From UBA5336 sp039818165 (GTDB lineage: Bacteria; Pseudomonadota; Alphaproteobacteria; Caulobacterales; Hyphomonadaceae): a stretch of DNA of 64,000 bases. Below the pieces are notes generated by a model. The model ran no database searches, was not told the origin of the DNA, and worked only from the letters and a program-made list of their open reading frames with translations. A program made the translations under genes and the position numbers. The number at the start of each line of letters is the position of its first letter. Position 1 is the stretch's first letter. The stretch covers positions 28,548 to 92,547 of the forward strand of contig JBCBUL010000008.1 in NCBI GenBank assembly GCA_039818165.1. The letters are read 5' to 3'. This document shows, one piece after another, positions 1 to 8,457 of this stretch.

Positions 1-812
1 TAGATCAAGTCGATGAGCTGATCGGCAGGATCGGTTTGGGTAAAGTCACCGCCTACAGATCCGATCTGCCCCCAAACATGGCTGGCATCATCGACGATGG
101 TGTAATCGAGAATACCCTTGGGCTTTCCAATCCCATCACCACTTATGAACGCCGCGCTCTCCTGCGCGGAGAAGGCAACCTCCACCTCATCAGCCAACCA
201 CGCATCAACGTCCGCGTAGGAATCCTCAAGCAGGGTCTGCGTTGCTGCCGGCATTGCGTAGAGTTCGCCTGTTGGAAAGTCCAAAAGGGCGAGATTCGGC
301 GACGCGGTTTCTGCGCGCGCGTCCGTCTCTCCTGCCCAACTCGCAGCCGCGCCAAGACCAACCGGCTTGCGATACACACCTGCCGAGGTTTGCCGCACAG
401 TCGCGATCGCTCGCATGGGTGATGCAGCCTGAAGGCGTGCTTCGATGAGGCGGTCGAGTTCGGGCGGCGCGACATAGCCGCCCTGCTCGTCTGTTCCGGT
501 GTTCAGCGACTTGGTGTCCAGTCTCGCGAGACCACTAGCGTCCCCGCTTCGCAGGTAGCGCTGCCAAGCGTCCGACTGTGCAGTTTCCTCATCGGTTTTT
601 GGGGACGGGCCGGCATGGGGACCGGCGGCCTTGAGGCTGAGCGCTTCCAAACGGAGATCAATGCGCGACAGGCGCTCATCTGTCAACGGGTCCGCATCGC
701 CGCGCCGCTCGATTTCTGACAGCCGCGCGTCGTTCGCCTGTTTGTAGGCCTCGAAGGCCGCTGCAATATCCGCCTCAACTTGTGACGGACTCATCTTGGT
801 TTCCTTGGACAT
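1..812 (-). CDS. HK97-type major capsid protein, GTA g5-like (partial, 3' end outside window)
   Basis: Reading the minus strand from the ATG at 812 gives 270 uninterrupted codons to the window edge. Residues about 5-75 are charged and helical, like the delta/scaffold region of HK97 major capsid proteins. They are followed by the hallmark start of the mature fold, NTGTDEQGGYVAPPE, and a body containing ASWAGETDARAETASP and FISGDGIGKPKGIL, typical of phage and GTA capsids. The gene lies 31 bases after the prohead protease, which would cleave the delta domain. Together with the portal and terminase upstream the order matches RcGTA genes g2-g3-g3.5-g4-g5. Capsid identity is secure. GTA rather than prophage is an inference from gene order and from the lack of lysogeny genes nearby. 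Confidence 0.93.
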   Translation of the reverse strand, partial: MSKETKMSPSQVEADIAAAFEAYKQANDARLSEIERRGDADPLTDERLSRIDLRLEALSLKAAGPHAGPSPKTDEETAQSDAWQRYLRSGDASGLARLDTKSLNTGTDEQGGYVAPPELDRLIEARLQAASPMRAIATVRQTSAGVYRKPVGLGAAASWAGETDARAETASPNLALLDFPTGELYAMPAATQTLLEDSYADVDAWLADEVEVAFSAQESAAFISGDGIGKPKGILDYTIVDDASHVWGQIGSVGGDFTQTDPADQLIDLI

Positions 813-843
813 GATTTCTCCTGTTGAACGTGTAGGGGCAATT

Positions 844-1239
844 TCACGCTGCGCTGCGCGCGATAGCGGGATAGGTAAATCGGGCTGCGGGCTGCATCGG
901 GTTTGCGACGAGCGACACTTCGACGAGATCGAGGTCGATCAGGTCTCGTCCACCGGATGCTCGCGCCTTGGCAAGGCGGGCTCGAAAGCCAATGGAGAGA
1001 CCATTCAGCCCCCGGTGGATAAGCGCCTGGGCATGGGGCGCCTCGACGAGCCCTCGACCATCTTCGACCATGCGGGTCCATTGCCCGGCGATGGCTCCAT
1101 TGCGGTGCTGAAGCAGCATCGGAACACTGGACCTACGCCGCAGCGTCCGGGCGAATGCTCCAGGACGAACAGTATCGCCGATATCGTCGGCCATTCCGAA
1201 CAGGGAGGCATAGCCTTCGATCAAGATTGGCGTGCTCAC
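844..1239 (-). CDS. HK97 family prohead protease, GTA g4-like
   Basis: A 131-residue protein read from a GTG at 1239 that overlaps the stop of the upstream small gene (GTGA). It is short, as GTA prohead proteases are. It starts with IEGYASLFGMADDIGDTVRPGAF, split in the usual way before a catalytic block, then has MLLQHRNGAIAGQW, containing the His of the protease fold, and GLSIGFRA, with the conserved Ser. It then has DLVEVSLVANPMQPAA, the typical C-terminal strand. It would mature the capsid encoded directly downstream by removing the delta domain. Family identity is clear. The exact catalytic triad is assigned by family resemblance only. Confidence 0.9.
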   Translation of the reverse strand: MSTPILIEGYASLFGMADDIGDTVRPGAFARTLRRRSSVPMLLQHRNGAIAGQWTRMVEDGRGLVEAPHAQALIHRGLNGLSIGFRARLAKARASGGRDLIDLDLVEVSLVANPMQPAARFTYPAIARSAA

Positions 1240-1478
1240 GGTTGATCTTCCAACCGCGCTTCAATCCGATCGAGCTGTGCGCTAATCGCTTCGACCCGTG
1301 TCTCGAGTCTAGCCAGCAGCACATGGTCCGCCTGATATGTGGGGGCGGCGCGCTCCAGCGCTTCAACCCGAGCCCCCATCTGGCCGGCCCAGATGAATGC
1401 GGAAGCCATTTGGACACAAATGGCCAAGGCTAAACCCAAAGTCAGTCGCCGCTCTGGCGTTCCACTTACACCACTCAT
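1236..1478 (-). CDS. Small GTA head protein, g3.5-like (single-pass membrane or coiled-coil)
   Basis: Eighty residues beginning at an ATG that overlaps the portal stop (ATGA) and ending in an overlap with the protease start, so translation of the three genes looks coupled. Residues about 11-33 are hydrophobic (LTLGLALAICVQMASAF), and residues about 34-76 form a probable coiled coil with repeated LERAAP, LETRVEAISAQLDRIEARLE. A small gene of this kind between portal and protease is also found in the RcGTA cluster, where it is called g3.5 and annotated as a head-formation protein. Assignment here rests on position and size rather than clear sequence similarity. Confidence 0.75.
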   Translation of the reverse strand: MSGVSGTPERRLTLGLALAICVQMASAFIWAGQMGARVEALERAAPTYQADHVLLARLETRVEAISAQLDRIEARLEDQP

Positions 1479-2614
1479 TGCGCGCCCTCCGCAAGGCGTG
1501 TGAGCCCGGCAATAGATCGCTTTTCCTCGTCTGTGAGGAAAGATGTCTCATCAAGCCGGGCGAAGAGCTCCGCGCGTTCGAGGGCCAGGGCGGGCACGGA
1601 ATCGATCCGGCAAGAGATGGCTTCGGCGCGCGGAAACCGTGGCACGAGCCAGTTTGAAAGGGCGCGCGCGACCCTCTGGGCCAATGGCAGAACCGTCATC
1701 TTCCAGAAGGCCGCGTTTGCCTCGCGGTAGTTGGAATAGGTGTTGTCGCCCGGAATTCCGAGCAGCATGGGTGGCACGCCAAAGGCCAGCGCGATTTCCC
1801 GCGCGGCCGCATTGCGCGCAGCTTGAAAGTCCATGTCGGCGGGCGAGAGCGACATGGGTTTCCATTCCAACCCGCCCTCTAGCAGCAATGGACGCCCGGC
1901 ATTGCCCGGTCCTGAGTGCGCACTCTCGAGTTCGTCTTTCAGGCGCGTGAATTGTTCATCCGTGAGATGGGCGCCATCCTTTCCGTAAACGAGCGCGCCG
2001 GAAGGCCTTGCGGAGTTGTCGAGGAGTGCTTTCTGCCAATCGGCGCCACCAGAGTGCAGATCCAGCGCCTTGCGTGCGGGGCTGAGGGGCGCGAGGCCAT
2101 ATGTATCATCACCCGGATGGAAGAGCTTCACCTGTAAGACCGGCAACCAACCATCCACAGTGCGCTCAATGCGCCGCCGGGTTCGGCCGACCTCATAGGT
2201 CCAACCCTCGATCCAACCGTTCAGGCCCGTATGAGCTTTCATCCGATCCGGGCGAAGCACAAAGAGGGCCCCGGGCGGCTCGTCATCAGCCAGATGAACC
2301 GCTTCCAGATAGGCATTCCCGGATATCTGCAGGTGGGCGTGAAGCGCCTGGAGTAGGCTCGTACCGTCCATATCGGGCAACGGTCGATTAAGCAGAGCTG
2401 ACAGGTCGTCATCGCTGGAAACAAACGGAACGCTTGCGGCTGCTTCCGAAACCATTCGCACACAGCGATAGGCGACGGCGTTCGCCAGGTAGCCATCGCG
2501 CATTAAAGCGCCGGCACTCCGGCTGCCCCAACGCGCTTGCCCGAGCTGGGACAAGGCAACCAGTGGTGAAACAGCGGACTTGGTGTCAGCGCGGCGGGAA
2601 AACGGCCAAGCCAT
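1475..2614 (-). CDS. Phage/GTA portal protein, HK97 type (g3-like)
   Basis: A 379-residue portal protein forming the dodecameric DNA-entry ring of the head. Visible family features include AYRCVRMVSEAAASVPF near residues 45-65, ALHAHLQISGNAYLE, GIPGDNTYSNYREANAAFW and a C-terminal LTDEEKRSIAGL. The ATG at 2614 (MAWPFSRR) is preceded at a good distance by GGAG. An in-frame GTG at 2623 would add three residues. It is the first gene of a tightly overlapping set (portal, small protein, protease, capsid) and is transcribed away from the ParA pair on the other strand, so it needs its own promoter in 2615-2840 or read-through from the terminase gene. Confidence 0.93.
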   Translation of the reverse strand: MAWPFSRRADTKSAVSPLVALSQLGQARWGSRSAGALMRDGYLANAVAYRCVRMVSEAAASVPFVSSDDDLSALLNRPLPDMDGTSLLQALHAHLQISGNAYLEAVHLADDEPPGALFVLRPDRMKAHTGLNGWIEGWTYEVGRTRRRIERTVDGWLPVLQVKLFHPGDDTYGLAPLSPARKALDLHSGGADWQKALLDNSARPSGALVYGKDGAHLTDEQFTRLKDELESAHSGPGNAGRPLLLEGGLEWKPMSLSPADMDFQAARNAAAREIALAFGVPPMLLGIPGDNTYSNYREANAAFWKMTVLPLAQRVARALSNWLVPRFPRAEAISCRIDSVPALALERAELFARLDETSFLTDEEKRSIAGLTRLAEGAQ

Positions 2615-2840
2615 GGGCAACACTCCGGGTTTGGGGTGGATTTCGACGATGCCCGGTTTTAGCCCGCGATCTTCTCCGGTCGGATTGGCCGGCGAACGAA
2701 TGCAATGATGCCAAGGGGTTGGCGCGATTATCTCATGGAAATCCTCAGCTTTTTACGCGCTCCAACGCGTCAAACCTGCTGGCCACGCTGGGAAAACACC
2801 GATAGCAAGGCGCTTTCGAAACGAGCTGGAGAGGACAAGA
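2615..2840. promoter_or_regulatory. Divergent intergenic region between portal gene and parA-like gene
   Basis: About 226 bases separate two divergent starts, so promoters for both directions are expected here. The only symmetry seen is a short inverted repeat, ACGCG at 2755-2759 and CGCGT at 2766-2770. A ribosome site GGAGAGG lies just before the ATG at 2841. No confident -35/-10 pair was found by eye. Confidence 0.35.
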
Positions 2841-3725
2841 ATGTCCGGAAAGATCATTTCTATCGCCAATTCCAAAGGCGGCGTCGGGAAAACGACGACC
2901 TGTGTCAGTCTGGCAGAAGCTTTTGCGGCAGAAGGCCGGCGCACTCTGGTCGTAGACCTGGATATGCAGGCTAATGCCTCAATGATTATTTTTGGCCGCG
3001 GGGGCGACGAGCGTCTCTATGAAGCCATTGCCGGCCACAAGACCGTCACCGACTATCTCGACGAAAACTTCTTCGGCGAGAGCCTGATGCGTCTCAGCGA
3101 ATTCGTGACGCCACGTGCCAGCGACGTAACCCATACGGGGCGAACCCTTGACGTCTCCCTTGTGGCCTCATCTCCGGGCCTGCGGCGAACCGAGCGCGCG
3201 CTCATCTACGAGCTCACATCCCAAGGCTATTCAATGCATGCCATTGAGGGCCGCGTCGGCCAGAGGCTGACTCAGGATCTCGAACATCTGAAGAAAGAAT
3301 TCGATATCATCCTGTGCGACTGCCCGCCCGGTATTTCCGCCATGACAGAAACGGTCCTGGCGATTTCGGATGTGCTGATCGTTCCGACAATTCCGGACTT
3401 TATGTCGACCCTTGGTCTCGACCTGTTCATTGGCGATGTCGTTCCACAATTGAACCGGGATTCCGGTGACGGCCTGCCCCACGTGTTGGCCACGCGCTTC
3501 ACCGCCTCAGACCACCAGAGAATCGTGCTAAACGCCATGTGCGAAGGTGCCGAAGGTGGTGAGACCGATTATGCCATGCTGACCACGATTATTCCCGCCA
3601 CACCAGACTTTGCCGTGAACCCCATTGAGTTGGGGCACGCGCCGACGCTGGCGCAGAAGTGGCCGGGCGAAGCGCTTGGCGTTCTGGACTCCTTGCACAA
3701 GGAAATAGCGGGATTGCTGACATGA
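2841..3725 (+). CDS. ParA-family ATPase nested in the GTA head cluster
   Basis: A 294-residue ParA/MinD-type P-loop ATPase. The deviant Walker A KGGVGKTT sits at residues 12-19 with the signature Lys12. VVDLDMQANAS at about 37-47 is the Walker A' region, where most ParA proteins have DxDPQ, so Met replaces the usual Pro. DIILCDCPPG near residue 155 is Walker B. There is no N-terminal helix-turn-helix, so it is a small (type Ib-like or orphan) ParA. Such ATPases position DNA, protein complexes or large assemblies along the nucleoid. It starts after a GGAGAGG site and its stop overlaps the next gene (ATGA), indicating a two-gene operon. It is on the strand opposite to the surrounding terminase and portal genes. 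Its cargo is unknown. It is not MipZ by sequence as far as I can judge. Confidence 0.9.
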   Translation: MSGKIISIANSKGGVGKTTTCVSLAEAFAAEGRRTLVVDLDMQANASMIIFGRGGDERLYEAIAGHKTVTDYLDENFFGESLMRLSEFVTPRASDVTHTGRTLDVSLVASSPGLRRTERALIYELTSQGYSMHAIEGRVGQRLTQDLEHLKKEFDIILCDCPPGISAMTETVLAISDVLIVPTIPDFMSTLGLDLFIGDVVPQLNRDSGDGLPHVLATRFTASDHQRIVLNAMCEGAEGGETDYAMLTTIIPATPDFAVNPIELGHAPTLAQKWPGEALGVLDSLHKEIAGLLT

Positions 3726-4147
3726 GCCTCACTGTGGACGGCCGAAAAGCTGTTGAAATCATGGTCAGCTCTACGGACGTGTTTGCCCGCATCCGGCCCG
3801 AACAATGGTCTGCCGCAGCGATCAATCTGGCGAAGAAACAACTGATCGCAGGCAAACAGACACGCAGCGACTATCTCAAGGTGCGTGAAGCACTGGGCAG
3901 CGCGATGTTCGAGCAAGCACTGGACGCGCTGAAGCCCATGCACCTCAAGCAACTGGCCCAACGGATCGATCGCGGCGTGGACCCGGAAAAGATCAAGACC
4001 GGTGCAAAGGCGCTCGCCCACATTCGCGAAGTGCTCTCGGACGCATGGGAAACGCCAGACATTCAGCTTGAAACAGCCGAGCTTGCGCCAGAACCTCCGA
4101 AATCAAATCCATACATCGGGCGTAAGGCATTCCGCACGGGCCGCTAA
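3722..4147 (+). CDS. Unknown protein translationally coupled to ParA-like ATPase
   Basis: A 141-residue protein whose ATG overlaps the ParA stop. I do not recognise a domain. It is predicted to be largely helical and charged from about residue 20 to 105 (EQWSAAAINLAKKQL, SAMFEQALDALKPMHLKQLAQRI), with an acidic, proline-containing linker (APEPPKSNP) and a basic tail ending RKAFRTGR. Genes directly downstream of ParA-type ATPases usually encode the partner or adaptor that binds cargo (ParB-like or otherwise), so a partner role is a reasonable inference, but no ParB motif or HTH is visible. Its 3' end overlaps the convergent terminase 3' end by four bases. Confidence 0.75.
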   Translation: MSLTVDGRKAVEIMVSSTDVFARIRPEQWSAAAINLAKKQLIAGKQTRSDYLKVREALGSAMFEQALDALKPMHLKQLAQRIDRGVDPEKIKTGAKALAHIREVLSDAWETPDIQLETAELAPEPPKSNPYIGRKAFRTGR

Positions 4148-5460
4148 AGCCGTCGCATCTGTGGGACTCCCGTGCCTGCCTGATCAATCATCAAGGCCCA
4201 AACGGCCCACACCAGCGCATCCAAGCGGTCCGGAGACCTATCCTGCGCTGTAGTACCGAAAGAGATCAGTTCGCGTTCAAGCTCTTCGAATACGCCCACA
4301 TGGCTAACCTTTCCCTGACTGTAGAGCGCGCTTACTGGGAGTGCCCGACCGCGTTTATCCAAACGCGCGTGGACAAGACGGATAGGAATACTCGCACCCG
4401 CCATCCGGAGCACTTCCCGAACCATTTCTCCGCCTTGGTTTGCCTCCGCGACGATTCCCGTCGCGCCGATCGTCTGTGCGAGCGCCACAGCTCTGGCTGC
4501 CCAATCGAGCGGTTTCAGTCCCCTGACACTCGCATCCGCAAGGACAAAGCATTTCCGGGAAAATCCTGCGGCACTGGCGCGCCCAGCGGCAATCAATCCA
4601 CATGCATCGGCGCTCGCGCCAACGCTTACCGGCGGATCGATCCCAACAATGATGTCTTCGAACTGTACGGGCGGTATTGCGACTCTGTTGCGTTCTATCC
4701 GGTCAAAACTCCATAGCGCCCCTTCGGTAGGCTCCACGATCAGTCCATCAAGTTCCTGTTGAGCAAGTGCGCCATGCCCATACTGACTGCGCATGACATC
4801 AACAAAACCCGGCGCCAGGTTTTCAGCGTTCTGAGCGGTGGTTGACCGGGTCACCACGGTAATCGGCTCTCCGACCAAACGCTTGATAAGCTTCGATGGC
4901 TTGGGTGTCGTGGTGGCAACCGCGCGTGGGTTTTGTCCGAGCCGCAAGCCGAGCTGCATCATATCCCACGCCGCAGCGCGATCAGGCCAGGCCGCAAGCT
5001 CATCGCACCATGCCGCGCCAAACTGCGGACCCCGCAAGCTTTCAGGCTCACCCGCTGAAAAGGCAAAGACTTCCGCTCCATTGGGAAAAACGATCCGCCT
5101 GCGGGTCACTTCGTAGTGCAGGATATCTTCGCCCTCTGGAGGGGCGACCGCCCGTATGCCCGACGGACCTTCAATCATCACATCGCGCACTTCGGCCAGC
5201 GAACTTCCGACGATTGCCAGGCGCCCCACACCGCCGAAACGCGCGGCGAAGCAAAGCCACTCGGCCCCCGCCCTCGTTTTGCCGGACCCGCGCCCACCGA
5301 GGAACAACCAATTGCGCCAGGCGCCCGCAGGCGGGCGCTGACTGTCGCGTGCCTGCGCGAGAAAAGGTACCCGCTGCAGTACACCAGTCGGCAATTTGCG
5401 CCCAGAGTCCCAATCAGGCCAATCCGGCTCGCGCTCAATCGTAGTGGGATCATTCGGCAT
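4144..5460 (-). CDS. Terminase large subunit / DNA-packaging protein, GTA g2-like
   Basis: A 438-residue packaging motor. The ATPase domain has Walker A GGRGSGKT at residues 55-62, a Walker B region ending in WCDELAAW, and the coupling motif ATTTPKPS. The C-terminal RNase H-like nuclease shows IIVGIDPPVS with the metal-binding Asp and RSPDRLDALVWAVWAL near the end. The short length and these motifs match the GTA terminases of alphaproteobacteria (RcGTA g2). The start ATG at 5460 has only a weak GGGG upstream, and an in-frame stop lies 14 codons before it. Only 67 bases separate it from the mmsA stop, so no small-terminase gene precedes it. The next head gene (portal) is 1.5 kb away because of the inserted ParA pair. 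Confidence 0.93.
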   Translation of the reverse strand: MPNDPTTIEREPDWPDWDSGRKLPTGVLQRVPFLAQARDSQRPPAGAWRNWLFLGGRGSGKTRAGAEWLCFAARFGGVGRLAIVGSSLAEVRDVMIEGPSGIRAVAPPEGEDILHYEVTRRRIVFPNGAEVFAFSAGEPESLRGPQFGAAWCDELAAWPDRAAAWDMMQLGLRLGQNPRAVATTTPKPSKLIKRLVGEPITVVTRSTTAQNAENLAPGFVDVMRSQYGHGALAQQELDGLIVEPTEGALWSFDRIERNRVAIPPVQFEDIIVGIDPPVSVGASADACGLIAAGRASAAGFSRKCFVLADASVRGLKPLDWAARAVALAQTIGATGIVAEANQGGEMVREVLRMAGASIPIRLVHARLDKRGRALPVSALYSQGKVSHVGVFEELERELISFGTTAQDRSPDRLDALVWAVWALMIDQAGTGVPQMRRL

Positions 5461-5527
5461 CCCCGAACTGTCCCACGAGGCGGAGCCCGGTCGAATTGTT
5501 CAGGCCGGCAGCCTTCCCGTCGTAAGA

Positions 5528-7024
5528 CTAACCCATGGTGGGGATAATGAAGGCCTGATCGCCGATGTCACCTTCCGGCCAGCGCTGAGTGACCGTCTTG
5601 ATCTTGGTCCAGAACCGCACGCCTTCAGGACCGTGCTGATTGGTGTCGCCAAAGGCCGAGCGCTTCCATCCCCCGAAAGTATGGTGGCTCACCGGGACCG
5701 GGATCGGCACATTGATCCCGACCATTCCGACATTGACCTGCGCGGCGAACTCACGCGCGGCGCGGCCATTCTGGGTAAAGATCGCGACGCCGTTTCCATA
5801 CTGGTGGTTTGACGGCAGCGCGGCGGCCTCCTCCAGCGTCTCAGCGCGGAGGATCTGCAGCACCGGACCGAAGATTTCGTCGGTATAGCTCTGCATGTCG
5901 GGCGTTACATGGTCGAACAAAGAAGGGCCGACAAAGAAGCCATTCTCATGACCCTGGAGCGTGTGGCCGCGTCCATCCAGAACAAGCTCTGCGCCCTCAT
6001 CCACGCCCATTTGGATATAGTCTTCTACACGCGCCTTGTGCGCGGCCGTGACAACGGGACCATAGTGCGCGTCGGCATCCGTGGACACGCCAACCTTCAG
6101 GCCCTGGGCTGCCTCAACCATCCGCTCGCGGAATTCATCGCCGGTTTTTTTGCCAACGGTGACCGCCACGGGCAGGGCCATGCAGCGTTCGCCAGCCGAG
6201 CCGTAGGCGGCTCCGACGATGTCCTTCACCGCCTGATCCATGTTCGCGTCGGGTAGAATGATGCCATGGCTCTTCGCCCCGCCCATGGCTTGGACGCGTT
6301 TTCCGTGGGCCGTGCCCTTGGAATAAACGTACTGAGCGATGTCGGAGGAACCGACGAAGCTGACAGCCTTAACTTCAGGGTGTTCAAGGATGGCGTCGAC
6401 CGCCACCTTGTCACCGTTCACCACATTCAAAACGCCCTCGGGCGCGCCGGCCTCCAGCAATAGCTCGCCGAGGCGCATCGGAACGCCGGGATCTTTCTCG
6501 GACGGCTTCAGGATGAAGGTATTGCCGCAAGCAATCGCCACGGCCGCCATCCAGCATGGGATCATCGCTGGGAAGTTGAAAGGCGTGATGCCCGCGCACA
6601 CGCCCAACGGCTGGCGCATGGAGACCACGTCAATTCCCGGGCCTGCGCCCTCGGTGTATTCTCCTTTTTGAAGGTGCGGGATACCGCATGCAAATTCCAC
6701 AACATCGATACCGCGCTGCACATCTCCGCGCGAGTCTGCAACCACCTTGCCATGCTCTGATGACAAGAGCTCGGCGAGCTCGTCCATGTTGGCTTCAAGC
6801 AGGCGTTTGAACTCAAACAAGACGCGGGCGCGGCGCTGTGGATTGGTCGCTGCCCAGCCGGGAAATGCCGCCTGCGCCTCGGCAATCGCAGTGCCCATTT
6901 CATCTACCGTGCAGAGCGAAACCCGAGCCTGAACCTCGCCGGTGTTCGGATCGAAGATATCTCCGAACCGGCCAGACGTGCCAGTCACGGTTTCGCCCCC
7001 GATGAAATGATGCACTTCACGCAT
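5528..7024 (-). CDS. mmsA: CoA-acylating methylmalonate-semialdehyde dehydrogenase
   Basis: A 498-residue aldehyde dehydrogenase superfamily enzyme of the MMSDH type. It oxidises (methyl)malonate semialdehyde with NAD and CoA to propionyl- or acetyl-CoA in valine, thymine and inositol breakdown. Visible are ITPFNFPAMIPCWM in the cofactor-binding region (about 146-159), KPSEKDPG (173-180), FVGSS (223-227), the catalytic Cys281 in GERCMALP, and EIFGPVL near residue 385. The combination ITPFNFPAMIP plus GERCMA is characteristic of MmsA rather than general ALDHs. Length is normal. The gene stands alone, pointing away from the dehydrogenase gene region upstream. Confidence 0.95.
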   Translation of the reverse strand: MREVHHFIGGETVTGTSGRFGDIFDPNTGEVQARVSLCTVDEMGTAIAEAQAAFPGWAATNPQRRARVLFEFKRLLEANMDELAELLSSEHGKVVADSRGDVQRGIDVVEFACGIPHLQKGEYTEGAGPGIDVVSMRQPLGVCAGITPFNFPAMIPCWMAAVAIACGNTFILKPSEKDPGVPMRLGELLLEAGAPEGVLNVVNGDKVAVDAILEHPEVKAVSFVGSSDIAQYVYSKGTAHGKRVQAMGGAKSHGIILPDANMDQAVKDIVGAAYGSAGERCMALPVAVTVGKKTGDEFRERMVEAAQGLKVGVSTDADAHYGPVVTAAHKARVEDYIQMGVDEGAELVLDGRGHTLQGHENGFFVGPSLFDHVTPDMQSYTDEIFGPVLQILRAETLEEAAALPSNHQYGNGVAIFTQNGRAAREFAAQVNVGMVGINVPIPVPVSHHTFGGWKRSAFGDTNQHGPEGVRFWTKIKTVTQRWPEGDIGDQAFIIPTMG

Positions 7025-7135
7025 GTTGCTGCCTCCAAAAGTCTGTTCTTTGCCCGCGGGCCTTTGGAGCCTTATTGGCCGACATTCCCATTTTCTGGAA
7101 GCAAAACCTCAGCAGGCCGCAAACTCACGCAATAT

Positions 7136-8275
7136 CTAGATGGGCTTCTGGGGACAGATGAGGAATTTCTCACCCGTCGTTTTCGCGTTGTAGCGCTTCA
7201 CAATATCCGCCTGCAAAGCTTCAGAGAGGGAAATCTCGTCGGTATAGCGGCTGAGGAATGTCGTTTTCAGTTCGTCGGCCACGCGTTTGCGGAGGCGGAC
7301 GGCCACATCATTCCCGGCCTTCGCCAGAAAGTTGGGCAACAGCCATCCGCCAACGCCCCAGGCCATGCCATAGCCTCGCGTCAGCATCGTCGGCGAGACA
7401 TCAAGGCCGCCATAGAGATAGACCTGCTTGTGAGCGACAGACCCGTAAATGCTGTAAGCGCCCGGCGTGCGTGCCGCCGCGCCTTCCATGGCCGTGAGAA
7501 TGTTGGATGCGAGCTGGCCACCGCCTGTGGCATCAAATCCGAGCGTCGCGCCTGTGGCGTGGATCGCGTCGGTGAGATCAGCCATGAAGCTGTCTTCACT
7601 ACTGTTGACGACGTATTTCGCGCCCATGCCCTTAAGCAGCTCGACCTGCTCTGGCTTGCGAACGATATTCACAAGGTCCACGCCGTCGGCCTGGCAAATG
7701 CGCACGAGCATCTGACCGAGATTCGATGCAGCAGCTGTGTGGACAATCGCCGTGTGTCCCTCGGCGCGCATGGTTTCAAGAAAACACAAGGCTGTAAGCG
7801 GATTCACAAAGCAGGACGCACCGTCCTTCGCCGTATGTCCTTCATGCAGCGGGAGCGCCATTGCGGCGTCTACGGCGCGATACTGACCGTACATCCCCCC
7901 GCCCATGACGGCGACAACTTTGCCGAAAAGGCTCTGGGCGTAGTCGCCCTCACCTGCAGCAACCACGGTGCCTGCCCCCTCATTGCCTACAGGCAGGGCC
8001 TGACCGATACGCGCTTTCATCACACGCATCCCCTGCTCTGGCACCGGCGCCGTCAGCACCGTGTCTTTTCCAGTGCCGCTGCTGGACGCGGCTGCCATGT
8101 TGGACCAGCCGAACATGACACCGTGGTCTGACGGATTGATCGGCGTTGCCTCCACGCGAACGATGATCTGGCCCGGCTTTGGATCCGGCATGGATTTTTC
8201 GACCAATTCCATACGAAGCGAGCCGTCGGGCGTAACTGTCGAGAGCATTTGCAGATACGTGGCGGGAAGTGACAT
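7136..8275 (-). CDS. MDR-family zinc-binding dehydrogenase / NADPH:quinone-type oxidoreductase
   Basis: A 379-residue medium-chain dehydrogenase/reductase. The N-terminal GroES-like domain has VRVEATPINPSDHGVMFG and VGNEGAGTVV. The Rossmann domain has HTAAASNLGQMLVRIC, where a Gly-poor variant of the AxxGxxG loop is seen, followed by GVDLVNIVRKPEQVELLKGMGA. The Cys/His ligands of catalytic zinc are not apparent, so it is more like quinone reductase or enoyl reductase members than alcohol dehydrogenase. The C-terminal part is long and contains a Gly/Trp-rich stretch. Substrate unknown. It is separated from mmsA by about 110 bases with no overlap. Confidence 0.82.
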   Translation of the reverse strand: MSLPATYLQMLSTVTPDGSLRMELVEKSMPDPKPGQIIVRVEATPINPSDHGVMFGWSNMAAASSSGTGKDTVLTAPVPEQGMRVMKARIGQALPVGNEGAGTVVAAGEGDYAQSLFGKVVAVMGGGMYGQYRAVDAAMALPLHEGHTAKDGASCFVNPLTALCFLETMRAEGHTAIVHTAAASNLGQMLVRICQADGVDLVNIVRKPEQVELLKGMGAKYVVNSSEDSFMADLTDAIHATGATLGFDATGGGQLASNILTAMEGAAARTPGAYSIYGSVAHKQVYLYGGLDVSPTMLTRGYGMAWGVGGWLLPNFLAKAGNDVAVRLRKRVADELKTTFLSRYTDEISLSEALQADIVKRYNAKTTGEKFLICPQKPI

Positions 8276-8457
8276 AGCGCGACCTCAAGATTGCAATTGT
8301 GTATGCGCACACCGTGGGCGTCTTTCCCCTAGGACCGGCAAGCCCCTCCAAGACGATCTCCGACCAATTTCATCCCAAGACCGTAAAGCCCCCCGCCGAT
8401 CAGACGTTTGACGATGGGACAGAAGAGCCAAGCGTGAAGCGGGAAATAGAAAAAGAC

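Noticed and set aside
2841..4147. Plasmid-type parABS partition locus
   Set aside because: No ParB motif in the second gene, no repeated parS-like sequence nearby and no replication gene.
1..5460. Recent temperate prophage
   Set aside because: No integrase, repressor, attachment site or direct repeat is visible, and gene order and sizes fit a GTA better; cannot be fully excluded because the cluster runs out of the window.
7007..8131. A 374-codon plus-strand frame opposite the MDR dehydrogenase
   Set aside because: The minus strand carries recognisable GroES-like and Rossmann features; the plus frame has none.
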